A stretch of 64,000 nucleotides of DNA. Source: Paenibacillus ihumii (GTDB lineage: Bacteria; Bacillota; Bacilli; Paenibacillales; Paenibacillaceae). This document shows, one piece after another, positions 42,326-51,317 of the stretch; positions within the stretch are counted from its first letter, which is position 1; each line of letters opens with the position of its first letter. Below the pieces are notes generated by a model. The model did not search any database and was not told where the DNA came from. It saw only the letters and a list, made by a program, of their open reading frames with translations. The translations under genes and the position numbers were made by a program. The stretch spans positions 3,871,674 to 3,935,673 of the forward strand of contig NZ_LN884299.1 in the NCBI RefSeq assembly GCF_001403875.1. The letters run 5' to 3'.

Positions 42326-44360
42326 AGCTATAAACATTTTGTACGTTCATTTGAAACGGCCGCCCATACAGCACCTGTTGATCGGCGTCAAACAAATTCC
42401 GGTAAACCACTTGTCCGCGAGTGGATGAAGCATCGACGACCTTGCCGTTTCCGGCATAGATGCCAACATGGGTAATGTCCATAAACCGACCATTGCTGGC
42501 ATAGCTCCAAAAGACCAAATCGCCCGGAGCCAAATCTTCAAAACGGATTGTCCACCCGTTATCGACACAATGTCTGGCTTGTTCAGCCGCCGTCCGCGGC
42601 AACTGAATGCTCAACTGCCGGTACACCCATTGAACAAGATAACTGCAATCTGTATAGCGGTCTTGCCCGGCCAAAACTTGACTGTATGGATCGCCCAAGC
42701 GAGTCAATGCCAAGCGGACAGCTTCACCGCCCCATTCCCCTTTCGGCAGATCGTGATAAACGATTTCAAGCTGCTCAGTCGTTAACCCAACATCCATATC
42801 TTTACCGAGAAGCGCGAACATGAGCGGGCGGAACTCCGCCGACAACATTTCATGCATGATCTCTCTTTGTTCGATTGTAAAGTCGTAGATGTCGGCCTGC
42901 TGCCCAGCAGTATGACTGGCAACTGTAATGTGCAATACCGATTCATACCAGGTTATCGTTTCCTTACTCGTGCTCCCATCTTCATGTTCCACCGTAATCG
43001 TTTCCCTGTGTTCAATCGTTTCCACGTAAGAGTCCAGTTGATTCATGTCCCAAAAGACGGAGCGAATCACATCCACCCGAGTGGCGTCCAGTGTGGCTAC
43101 GTCCATGCCGTTTTCGCTGTCCATTACGGTACGAACCGCAAAGACCGCGATGACGTCCATCCAGTTATCGATGCGAGTATTATCAGCGCTTCCGAGATAA
43201 TGGATTTCTACACGATCCACTGAGCCTGCATCCCGACGTATGTCCTCCAGTCGGACAGCAAATTCGTTGTCGATGTCTTGTACGATGTCAGAAAGCGGCA
43301 ATACATCGCTATCCGTATTATCACTGGAGACAAAGATGCCAAAAGGGGACGTTACGACCGCCGCTACAGCCATCATGATGCATAGCAAGATGATCACCGT
43401 ACCGCTAACACCTAAAAGAGCGATCATGCCTTTGGCGAGTACCGCAGTCATTTTGGCCGCTACACGAATCATGCGAATGTTCCATCTGGCAACCGCTCGC
43501 AGCCGTTGCTTTGAACGGTGCGTGGTCATCAATCGAAAGGCTGCTTTTTGCGCTTCCCTGGCTTTATGTTTCATCCTATCTGTTGGATTATGGACCTGTC
43601 CTTTTTCTTGGCTAGACTGATGAATCGGTTTTACTGAATGGGAAAGCACCTTGATGACTTTGCCGCCCGTTTTGACACGCCCGGATACACCTGCATGCGG
43701 CTTCACCAGCTTATGAGCGGAAGAACGAACGGGGGCGGGATTTCGTTTCCTCCCGATTGTCATTTCGCCGGGTTGTAGACTCGAACGTTTGTCACGAGAA
43801 CGCACGGTAGTCTTGAATAGGGTGTTCGTGGTCGTGACACGCTTCTCGACAGGTTTTGACATCGGGTTTGACTGTAATGGACGCTTGGTTTTGGAAAATG
43901 AATGTACAGCCTGACGATTATCTCTTCCTTGTATGGCACCTGTTGAATGGGCGGACAGCGCTTGTTGTTTATCAGAAACAACCGAACGTTTGCTCACTTG
44001 AATGCCGCTTCGCTTACGTGAACGCCGACCGCTCGCCGTTTCCCCCGATTGCTGAGGCATGGTTTCTTTCTCCTTCGCCGTCCCTATCAAGCGCTCCCGT
44101 TTTTTCCGAAGAAGACGAATTGCTCCTTTGCTCACACCTGGAATGATGCGCATCCCCTTGCGCAGCGTGGTTTTTGCCGCCCTCACGGATTGATTTTGCG
44201 CGTACACCACAGAGGAACCTGTAGATTCCAAATCATGGCGATTAGATGACTTATGTTTGGAACGTACATCGACAGACTTTGCTTTTGCCATCAAGTTGGA
44301 GAAGCGATCCAGCTTCTTAATGTTCTTCACCCGTGTCCTTGTCTTTATATCCTTCATCAA
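42324..44360 (-). CDS. Conjugative-element cell-wall hydrolase (CD1108-like, NlpC/P60)
   Basis: This 678-residue protein has a long, very basic, Ser/Lys/Arg-rich N-terminal region (about 1-310), one membrane helix (GMIALLGVSGTVIILLCIMM, about 315-345), an extracellular region with the repeating VDVIRSVFWDMNQ-type fold, and a C-terminal NlpC/P60 peptidase (about 555-670) with catalytic Cys in YTDCSYLVQWVY and His in DITHVGIYAGNGKV. This architecture is typical of the CD1108-type proteins of Gram-positive integrative conjugative elements, where the hydrolase opens the wall for the mating channel. It is the only complete ICE gene here; IS copies and broken ICE fragments surround it. The frame itself is intact. 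Confidence 0.85.
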   Translation of the reverse strand: MMKDIKTRTRVKNIKKLDRFSNLMAKAKSVDVRSKHKSSNRHDLESTGSSVVYAQNQSVRAAKTTLRKGMRIIPGVSKGAIRLLRKKRERLIGTAKEKETMPQQSGETASGRRSRKRSGIQVSKRSVVSDKQQALSAHSTGAIQGRDNRQAVHSFSKTKRPLQSNPMSKPVEKRVTTTNTLFKTTVRSRDKRSSLQPGEMTIGRKRNPAPVRSSAHKLVKPHAGVSGRVKTGGKVIKVLSHSVKPIHQSSQEKGQVHNPTDRMKHKAREAQKAAFRLMTTHRSKQRLRAVARWNIRMIRVAAKMTAVLAKGMIALLGVSGTVIILLCIMMAVAAVVTSPFGIFVSSDNTDSDVLPLSDIVQDIDNEFAVRLEDIRRDAGSVDRVEIHYLGSADNTRIDNWMDVIAVFAVRTVMDSENGMDVATLDATRVDVIRSVFWDMNQLDSYVETIEHRETITVEHEDGSTSKETITWYESVLHITVASHTAGQQADIYDFTIEQREIMHEMLSAEFRPLMFALLGKDMDVGLTTEQLEIVYHDLPKGEWGGEAVRLALTRLGDPYSQVLAGQDRYTDCSYLVQWVYRQLSIQLPRTAAEQARHCVDNGWTIRFEDLAPGDLVFWSYASNGRFMDITHVGIYAGNGKVVDASSTRGQVVYRNLFDADQQVLYGRPFQMNVQNVYS

Positions 44361-44382
44361 AGTTGCCCTCCTGGCATATCCA

Positions 44383-44600
44383 TTAACGGGTTGGACCGTT
44401 CATACGTTGGGGAACCCGGTCATGGCTCCTGCAATATTCCGGATAACGCAAGCGAATCGCCTCAAAGAAATAAGGCGCATAACGACAATCAAACAACTCG
44501 TGCGGCGTGGAATCCCGTTCCTGCTGTTCTTCTGCCCATCCGTTCCACAGATTAAAGGCCAAGCGGCTTGCTCGAAGGGAAGTACCTGTTTGCTAGGAAG
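44383..44600 (-). pseudogene. C-terminal fragment of a DUF6075-like ICE gene
   Basis: Directly upstream of the NlpC/P60 gene on the same strand, a frame without start reads QTGTSLRASRLAFNLWNGWA then FEAIRLRYPEYC and ends at 44383. The SLRA-RLAFNLWNG core matches small DUF6075-type proteins common in conjugative elements. The N-terminal half is lost or frameshifted near 44600, next to the IS3 fragment. Confidence 0.5.
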
Positions 44601-44714
44601 CCTTTAAACCTTTCGGTCGGATGCTGTCGTTTGAAAAGTCAAACAAGTCCTGAACATGCGTCCTCGTTTCTCGCGTCAAGCCTAACGTGTAAAACAACGC
44701 ACGATGATAGACAC

Positions 44715-44981
44715 CATGAGTACCAACAACGGCTCCTAAAATACGGGATGAAGGGCAGCATGAGCCGCAAGGGCAACTGCTACGACAACGCCTGCATCGA
44801 ATCGTTCCACAGCATACTCAAAAAGGAACTCGTTTATCTGGAAAAGTTCAAGACCCGCAAGGAAGCGCAAAGCAAGATTTTTGAATATATCGAGTTTTTC
44901 TACAATCGCAAACGAGTCCATTCGGCGATCGGGTATCTCACACCCATTCAATGCGAACAAATGTACGATTATGTTGCGTAA
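44715..44981 (+). pseudogene. IS3-family transposase OrfB fragment
   Basis: The last 88 codons of an IS150/IS3-type OrfB are in frame: YGMKGSMSRKGNCYDNACIE SFHSILKKELVY, and RKRVHSAIGYLTPIQCEQMY before the stop. NCYDNACIESF contains the conserved D and E region of the rve_3 domain. The N-terminal part and OrfA are absent. An IS3-like end (TTGACAGAGGTCCA) follows at about 45009-45022. Confidence 0.8.
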
Positions 44982-45061
44982 TTTTCTCGATTCCATGTGT
45001 CCAATCTATTGACAGAGGTCCAGTATCTGTTGCCGAAAAAGAATTAAAAATGGCCACTTAA

Positions 45062-45214
45062 TGCTGTCGCGATTACATCTTGGTCTGTAACCAGCTTTAC
45101 ATGTACGGAAAACTGAACAAGGTGAAGAAAATCCCGTTGAAGGTGGAAGCTAGTGAACTGGTGGTGCCCGAAGAATTAATCAAGAGAGTTCAGAAGAAGC
45201 AGGAAGCTTTTTAA
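45062..45214 (+). pseudogene. C-terminal fragment of a conjugative-element protein
   Basis: A 50-codon open frame without start codon reads RDYILVCNQLYMYGKLNKVK KIPLKVEASELVVPEELIKR and ends QEAF. It looks like the genuine C-terminus of a protein cut by the IS3 fragment to its left. The family is not recognised; position next to the ICE genes suggests the same origin. Confidence 0.4.
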
Positions 45215-45607
45215 GAACGGCTCTGTTAAAGTTAGTTGTTGTTAATTGACTCAACTTTCGCAGCTTAATTTTCCGAACAAAGCCTTGATATAATTAGGCA
45301 AACTCGCAATCCATTGCTGGAGTTGACATACTACGGCAGACTGATCCCGCCTGGATTTCACTTCCGTAAATGCCATGAAAAATGCGATCAGATGTTGCAA
45401 AGCCGTTTTGAGATCCAGGTCTCGAACTTCGTCGGAAAACAGGAAAAACAGACCACCCAACGACAGCGCGTCGTTGTTGTGACGGCGTTCCCATTCCATC
45501 ACGAGATAACGTGTAAACACGATCGTGGTGTGGCTGATGAGCATATCAACGACCTTGAAACTCCGTTCCCAGCTTCAGGTACGATTTGGCAAATTTGAAG
45601 AACATCT

Positions 45608-47570
45608 GTCGGGTAAAGGACTGGCGCGGTGCTCATAGCCCGTTCCCAGCCCCTCCCCATAAGAACTGCTCGTGAGGTTTTCCCTCAAGCAGCTCACCCC
45701 GTAAACTTCGTCGAAAGGGTTATGAGACCTATCACATAGCGGACACTTTCATCGGAACCCATCTGCGTTTTTCAAGGGATGGACTTTCCAGTCCCAGTAT
45801 AGCCCCAACACGCCATAGAGGTATTCGTTACTCCATCTCCGCCATCCAATGCTACTTTTTCGTCTCCGTTTCCTTCTGGTCAGCAATGTCCGGATTTTCA
45901 TTTCTGTGTAATCGCGCACTTCACTGAATGCATCACTGGAATTTCCCACCCGAAAATAGTTCACCCATCTAGCCAATATCGCATTGATTTGTTTCACGAT
46001 CTCTTTGGCCGGTTTCGCACCTCCGTTTCGAATCACTTCACGGATTCGCGCTTTCACCGCTATACGGGCTTTCTTTTTCGGTGTCATGAGGATGAAATGG
46101 CCGGTTTTGCTTCGGTTCTGTATTCGCCTTAGATCGAATCCCAGGAATGCAAAAGCGTCGCCTTTCAAAGCATTGACCATACGGGTTTTCTCCAAGTTGA
46201 GTTCCACACCAAGCGGTTCCAATTGTTCGCGTAGTCGTTGCAGAGCAAGCTCGGCCCAACCGCGTTTGCTGGAATGCCCACTCACGGTAATCAACATGTC
46301 ATCGGCAAAGCGATGGTAGTTGACGGCTTCGAAGTCTCCTTCCGCCGTTTTCCGTCGGATCGCATCAAACATCCAGTCCACTTCATTTAGGTAGATATTG
46401 GAAGCCAGTGGTGAAAACGGGCCCCCTTGAGGTACGCCGATCTTCCCTGCTGCCTTTATCACCTGTCTGACGAGCTGCATCACTTGAGGGTCTTGGATGC
46501 GTTTTGCGATTTTATCCAGCAATATGGTGTGTCTTATGGTGTCAAAGTAGCGCGACAGATCGACGTCGATGACCATCGTCATTCGACGCAGTACGCTGCG
46601 CCGCACTTCTGACAGTGCTTGATGGGGAGAGCGTTTCGGTCGAAAACCATAGGAGTTCGGGCAGAAGTCTGCCTCGAAGATCGCCTCCAGTATCAGTTTC
46701 AGCGCACCTTGCACCACGCGATCTCGAATACTTGGAATTTGCAACGTTCGCATTTTTCCGTTTGCCTTCGGGATCTCTACTTTACGGTTGGCTTGTGGGC
46801 GATACGTTCCCGCTTGAAGCTCCTCTTGGATGTTTTCCAGAAACGGGATGACCCCTTCGCATTCCACATCTGCAAAGCTTTTTCCGTCAGTACCGGGGGC
46901 ACCGCCGTTTTTCTTCGCTTGTTGGTACGCTTCCTGAAGGGTAGTCATCTTGGTGACATGTGTGAATAGTCCCCAAAATCGATGTGTAGGTTCGGCCTTC
47001 GCCTTTCGATATATCCGCCGCCTTAGCTCCTGCAAATTGATGGGTGTTTTTGTCATGGCACCCTTGCCTCCTTTGGTCGTACGGACTTGCTTACAGGTCC
47101 GGGTCCTTCCCTCCCCGCGCGTTTTGCTGCACGCGAATCATCAGTACTACAACCCGATCCGCCACCCTGGCACCTGCCTGTCCCATTTCCCGATCACGGT
47201 TATAGGAACGGCCTCCTCGATGAGATTTCTTCACCGGGTGCCGAGGGCTTCTCCAGTTTCCACAACCTCTTTCCCTCCATGTCGCCGCTGATACCCCGCC
47301 GGTGAGAACTGCCGTTTCAGACTCTTTCGGTCAGTTCTTACTGCTTTCGCGCGTTATCGACCGTCTCAGCCACCGGATTTGCGTGTTACGAGGCTACGTC
47401 TGCGTTCACTGCACGTTACAACCTGGAATTTTGCCGCATTCCTAATGAATGTTTGTCAGAGGGCTCCATCGGTTCACTTTCGTTCCGCGATGCCTCTCAG
47501 GCTACGGGAGTGTAGTCTTTTCCCCCGGTCGGACTTTCACCGACTAGAAGTTGTGTCCTTAACTGGACAC
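45608..47570 (-). mobile_element. Group II intron nested in the IS4 transposase gene
   Basis: The 5' end (47570, minus strand) reads GTGTCCAGTTAAGGACAC, with the domain I motif GTCGGTGAAAGTCCGACC close by. The RT gene lies in domain IV. Domain V is at about 45665-45705 (GAGCTGCTTGAGG ... CCTCACGAGCAGTTC on the minus strand), followed by domain VI ending near 45603-45608. The 5' exon is the conserved transposase codons for RWSIG. It differs from the intron at 8197-10111 in sequence, RT and target type. Confidence 0.85.
45749..47056 (-). CDS. ltrA: Group II intron reverse transcriptase/maturase, second type
   Basis: This 435-residue intron protein has all RT blocks (QIPSIRDRVVQGALKLILEA, SYGFRPKRSPHQAL, DVDLSRYFDTI, GVPQGGPFSPLASNIYLNEV, LNLEKTRMV) and a maturase domain (ARWVNYFRVGNSSDAFSEV). 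The catalytic block reads HRFADDMLI, with Phe replacing the more usual Tyr of YADD, as in several bacterial RT classes. No endonuclease domain is present. It is only distantly similar to the RT of the first intron, so the two arrived independently. The frame is intact. Confidence 0.92.
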   Translation of the reverse strand: MTKTPINLQELRRRIYRKAKAEPTHRFWGLFTHVTKMTTLQEAYQQAKKNGGAPGTDGKSFADVECEGVIPFLENIQEELQAGTYRPQANRKVEIPKANGKMRTLQIPSIRDRVVQGALKLILEAIFEADFCPNSYGFRPKRSPHQALSEVRRSVLRRMTMVIDVDLSRYFDTIRHTILLDKIAKRIQDPQVMQLVRQVIKAAGKIGVPQGGPFSPLASNIYLNEVDWMFDAIRRKTAEGDFEAVNYHRFADDMLITVSGHSSKRGWAELALQRLREQLEPLGVELNLEKTRMVNALKGDAFAFLGFDLRRIQNRSKTGHFILMTPKKKARIAVKARIREVIRNGGAKPAKEIVKQINAILARWVNYFRVGNSSDAFSEVRDYTEMKIRTLLTRRKRRRKSSIGWRRWSNEYLYGVLGLYWDWKVHPLKNADGFR

Positions 47571-48758
47571 GCCAATGCTCCAACGCATGCCGTAGATGCG
47601 AACGATTTCAGCATCTTCCAACGCCAAATCGGTGCTGAGCAGAACCAGCCAATCCCGCCGCCGATGGCGGTTTTGCACAAAGACCAGTTTGATCGGTAAA
47701 CCGCAGGCAGTTTGAACGATGACCGAGCCAAGGATTTCTTTGTTTTTCTGCTTTGGCAACAGGGCATACAGTTCATGGAGCGTCAGGCTTTTTCCGTTGA
47801 ACCGGTATCGTTGTTTCATCGCCTTGACCATCCCAATGACATGTAGACCTTTCGCCATCAATTCACGCAACAGAGGCGCTTGGGTAAACCAACTGTCCAT
47901 CAGGACAAAGTCAGCGCTGAATCCCGCCTGGATCGCTCGATCAAGCAGAGCCGCCACGGCATCCGGTTTGCGTGAAAGTGCCTCGATGCGGCGTTTGTAG
48001 CCTTGGGTACGCTTGGACGTTCCTTCATCACGCAAAAGCGATTCGTCAGCTTGGCCGAGCTGAGCATGACAAAATCGATGGGCGCAAAGCTGAAGCCATC
48101 CGACCATCCGAGCGTGAGCATGTTGTAGCCGCGAGCATATCTCCTCGTCGTATGATCGAAGACGCGAGCCAGCAACTCGGCTTTCTTGCTGCGATCCCTG
48201 CGAAGAACCGAATCATCAATGATGAACGTTCGAACGCGGGACGAAGAGGTTAAGGAATCAAAATGCTGAACGACCTTCAGACTCAAGGCATGCAAAAATC
48301 TTCGCCAGGCAAAGCGTGGATGGTTTATGAATCGATAGACTACATCTTTGCCAGGCAACGACTGGCGGTCGCTATGCAGATGACGAAACCAATTGCGCCC
48401 TTCGAACACGAGCGTAAAGATCAGCTTAAAAATGACCAGACTGGACAATCCGAACGACTTCGAAATACCGGCTTTACGCAACAGTTGTCCGATTTGCAAA
48501 GCGGAAAATAAAGCAGAGATTCGTTCTTGCCCCTTTTCAGACAGGAAGTTGTGTTGTACCATAGAGTTACGCTCCTTTCTGTTTGGGATGGGAATACTAT
48601 CCACTTCCATTTAACCAAACGGAAAGGTGTTTTTCTGTCAAGAACGAGATTTTTCAATAAGAAATCCTGGTAATATCAAGGCTTAACACTAATTTTCAAG
48701 CTGCGAAAGTTGAGTAAATAATAGCACTCGGCTAAAATCGGTTTGTTGCTATTTTGAA

Positions 48759-48784
48759 AAGTAGCGCCCAAAGATACGCTACTT
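48759..48784 (-). terminator. Terminator of the ABC transporter operon
   Basis: AAGTAGCG (48759-48766) pairs with CGCTACTT (48777-48784) and is followed on the minus strand by TTTTC. It lies 16 bp after the last gene of the operon. Confidence 0.75.
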
Positions 48785-48799
48785 CAATTTAAATGCTTT

Positions 48800-50086
48800 C
48801 TACTCGTTCAAATAGGTTGTCACTCTGTTCTGGATCAGCTCGGCAACTTCTTCAGCAGTTTTTTGCTCACTAAAGAAGGCCATAGATTCTTCTCCTACAA
48901 TTGAAATTACCTTGCCATCCGCTGCCGAATGGTTATTTGCAGTATGAATGAACTTTTTGAACTTGGCAAATTCATCATTCGTCACTTTCGGCGCTTTCCC
49001 GTCTGGCGTCTTATACGTTCCGTTTTCCACTTGTTCCTGCATCTCGTTCAATTGCTTCTCATTCACAGATTTCAGCAGCGAAAATCCTTGTCTTTCTTGC
49101 AACGATTGCCCTTCTTCCGATAGCATGAAGGCAATAAACTTCCAGGCCTCCTCTTTCACCGCGGATTGGGCTTGAATGGCGAACTGGGAGGCGAGAACAA
49201 TTCTCGTTCCTCCTTTTTGTTCCGGTTTTTGCAGCAGCTTCGGATTGGAGAAATAAAAATGCAAATCATTGATAAAATCTGCCGGCGATCTCAGAACGGT
49301 CGAATAAAACATTTGCTTGCCTATATCCGCCGGTTCTGAAGTCATGACCTGATTATCGTACATATCTTTTATTTGCTGCATTGCTTCTACGAACGATGGA
49401 GAGTCAAACAATGCCTTTTTCGCCGCGGTATCAACAAACTCGGAATACCTGTCCACAACCATTTCTTGCATGCGGAAATCAGGTGTTTCCCCCGCCATGG
49501 CATAACGACGTTCCGCACCGCTCTCGCCTAACGTCTTCGCAATATCTTCAAACTCCTTCCAAGTCCAATTCTGGTCGTCAATACTCGTGTTCCCGAGAAG
49601 ATCCCCATCACCTACAAACGCTCGCAGGCTGAATCCGAAAGGCATGGCATACAGACCATCATTTGATTTTATCGCATCCAAAATATTTATTTGCAAATCG
49701 CCATGATTTAGTGTATCGTCTTGCTTCATGAGCTCCTCCATATCCAGGAGAAGGTCCTTGTTCACATAATCTTTGGTTGGCAGACCGCTGACTTCAAAGA
49801 TATCCGGACCTTTGCCCGATAGTATTGCTGTATTTGTCGTTGTTTGGTATTGTTCATAATCTTCTATAACCTGAATTTGCAAATCGATATCCGGGTACTT
49901 TTCCTCAAACTTTTTTTCTGCGATTTCATAAAATGAGCTCGCTTGTTGGACAGACAACGTAACGATAGTTTTCCCCTCTTTATTTACCGGTTTCTGGCTT
50001 CCCGATTGATCACTTCCCTCAGAAGCGCATGCACTCACCAACAGAAATAAAATGCCTATAAACACCATAAATGACCACTTTTTCAT
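48800..50086 (-). CDS. ABC transporter solute-binding lipoprotein (family 1)
   Basis: The ATG at 50086 follows AGGAGG and gives a 428-residue lipoprotein (MKKWSFMVFIGILFLLVSAC, lipid-modified C20); the longer frame to 50131 is not supported. The mature part is a family-1 (sugar-type) binding protein with the two-lobe fold: DIDLQIQVIEDYEQYQTTTN, GKGPDIFEVSG, YAMPFGFSLRAFVGDGDLLG, and the late SEEGQSLQERQGFSLLKS. Ligands of this family are mostly oligosaccharides, but also other compounds. It is the last gene of an operon with two permeases and, unusually, a membrane-fusion protein; no ATPase gene is present, so a shared MsmK/MsmX-type ATPase is expected. Confidence 0.9.
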   Translation of the reverse strand: MKKWSFMVFIGILFLLVSACASEGSDQSGSQKPVNKEGKTIVTLSVQQASSFYEIAEKKFEEKYPDIDLQIQVIEDYEQYQTTTNTAILSGKGPDIFEVSGLPTKDYVNKDLLLDMEELMKQDDTLNHGDLQINILDAIKSNDGLYAMPFGFSLRAFVGDGDLLGNTSIDDQNWTWKEFEDIAKTLGESGAERRYAMAGETPDFRMQEMVVDRYSEFVDTAAKKALFDSPSFVEAMQQIKDMYDNQVMTSEPADIGKQMFYSTVLRSPADFINDLHFYFSNPKLLQKPEQKGGTRIVLASQFAIQAQSAVKEEAWKFIAFMLSEEGQSLQERQGFSLLKSVNEKQLNEMQEQVENGTYKTPDGKAPKVTNDEFAKFKKFIHTANNHSAADGKVISIVGEESMAFFSEQKTAEEVAELIQNRVTTYLNE

Positions 50087-50114
50087 CGAATAAATTCCTC
50101 CTGTTAAAATTAGC

Positions 50115-51269
50115 TTATTGCAGACGAACACGGTTTCCGTCTTGTAAAGGCTCGCTGCTTTCCAGAATTAACAGATCGCCCTCATAGAGACTGTCGGCCA
50201 GAAGCAAGGCTTCATGATCATTCCTTTCACTGACCTGAATGCGCACTTTACGAGCAACGAAAACATTGCCCAATGCTCCTCTCTGCTCGTCAATTTTATA
50301 AACAAACATTCCGTCACGCTCATAATGAATGGCCTCACTCCAAACAACCAGTCCTTGCTGGCGGGAGCGTTTCTCAATATTGACCCATGCTCGCTCACCC
50401 CCTTTTAGCTCGGCATTGAAGACGTTGATACGTATCAGCTTCCGTGGAATCGTACGGTTCAGACCAGTCAAATCAACGGATTCGATTCTCGGCTCTGCAT
50501 CCACCATTTCGATAATCGTTCCTTCAAGGATACGGGTCTGTTGTGCCTGAACGCTTTGTACCTCGACCTCTACCTTCGTCCCAACTGATATATCCAAGTG
50601 GGTCAACAGCGTAGAATCGGCGGGAATATCCAACTTGTAGCCCAAGCTATCATTTGAGATTCGAACATCCGGTTCTCCCATAAATGCCATTCCTTCGACT
50701 GCACTCAATTGGGTTACAATCCCGTCGAACGGAGCGATCAACTCCTGTCCGCTTGCCAAACGGTCTCTCAACTCGTTAATGTTTCGTTCCTGCGTGTCTA
50801 GGTCAAGTTTTAGCGATTCAATCGCGCGGCTAGCGATTCGTGTATCAAGTTCATCCCCACCCTGTGCTGCCTCAATGAACTGATCCTGAAGATTTTCCAG
50901 TTCAATATTCATTTTCTTCAAGTTGGCCATTTCATTTTCTAATTCTCGTTGTGCCGCTGTACTGTCATATTCTATTAGCTTTTGCCCCGCTTTCACACGG
51001 TCTCCTTCCTTTACGAAGATCTTTCGGACCTTCCAACCGGCAGGGTTCGTTAACCTCGCTTCTTTGAGCGGTTCCAATATGCCGCTTCCCTCAATCGTAA
51101 ATGTCAAGTTTCCTGTAGTCAGCGGTTCCGTTCTTACTTTCGGCAAGGTTAATGATTGAATGGTATTTCCGAAAAAAGTAAGCAGCAACAACAATCCTAG
51201 AAAAACAATAAAGGCAATTTGAATCATTCGTTTGCGTCTGCGATCAACTTGTTCGTTTGCTAACCCCAT
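50115..51269 (-). CDS. HlyD-type membrane-fusion protein in an ABC importer operon
   Basis: This 384-residue protein has a short basic N-terminus (DRRRKRM), one membrane helix (IQIAFIVFLGLLLLLTFFGN), a split lipoyl-like domain (GWKVRKIFVKEGDRVKAGQK and SGQELIAPFDGIVTQLSAVE) separated by a coiled-coil hairpin of about 75 residues (about 110-190), and a beta-barrel C-terminal region. This is the architecture of RND/ABC efflux adaptors such as MacA or YknX. In Gram-positives such adaptors usually sit beside an ABC exporter; here it is placed between sugar-type importer permeases and their binding protein, with a 28-bp gap to the latter. It may shape how substrate reaches or leaves the permease. 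That role is inference. Confidence 0.85.
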   Translation of the reverse strand: MGLANEQVDRRRKRMIQIAFIVFLGLLLLLTFFGNTIQSLTLPKVRTEPLTTGNLTFTIEGSGILEPLKEARLTNPAGWKVRKIFVKEGDRVKAGQKLIEYDSTAAQRELENEMANLKKMNIELENLQDQFIEAAQGGDELDTRIASRAIESLKLDLDTQERNINELRDRLASGQELIAPFDGIVTQLSAVEGMAFMGEPDVRISNDSLGYKLDIPADSTLLTHLDISVGTKVEVEVQSVQAQQTRILEGTIIEMVDAEPRIESVDLTGLNRTIPRKLIRINVFNAELKGGERAWVNIEKRSRQQGLVVWSEAIHYERDGMFVYKIDEQRGALGNVFVARKVRIQVSERNDHEALLLADSLYEGDLLILESSEPLQDGNRVRLQ

Positions 51270-51317
51270 ATTCAGTCTTCTTCCTCCTAAAACATTCCGT
51301 TGGAAAGATTGCTCCTA

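Larger units (their letters stand above)
45251..48610 (-). pseudogene. IS4 transposase of copy B, interrupted three times
   Basis: The 5' part (start near 48556-48610, MVQHNFLSEKGQERISALFS) runs to about 48020, where the frame shifts; the next part (GTSKRTQGYKRRIEALSRKP ... DFVLMDSWFTQAPLLREL) runs to IVRIYGMRWSIG and the intron. Beyond the intron the sequence resumes as MFFKFAKSYLKLGTEFQGR, then a second small deletion shifts the frame near 45557 before MLISHTTIVFTRYLVMEWER. Even perfect splicing would therefore not restore a transposase. It is related to, but clearly diverged from, copy A. Confidence 0.82.
45249..48715 (-). mobile_element. IS4-family element (copy B) carrying a group II intron
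   Basis: Perfect 18-bp inverted repeats (ACTCAACTTTCGCAGCTT at 45249-45266 and its complement at 48698-48715) bound 3467 bp. Subtracting the 1.96-kb intron leaves about 1.5 kb, the size of copy A. I see no clear target duplication, so the flanks may have been rearranged. Confidence 0.88.
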
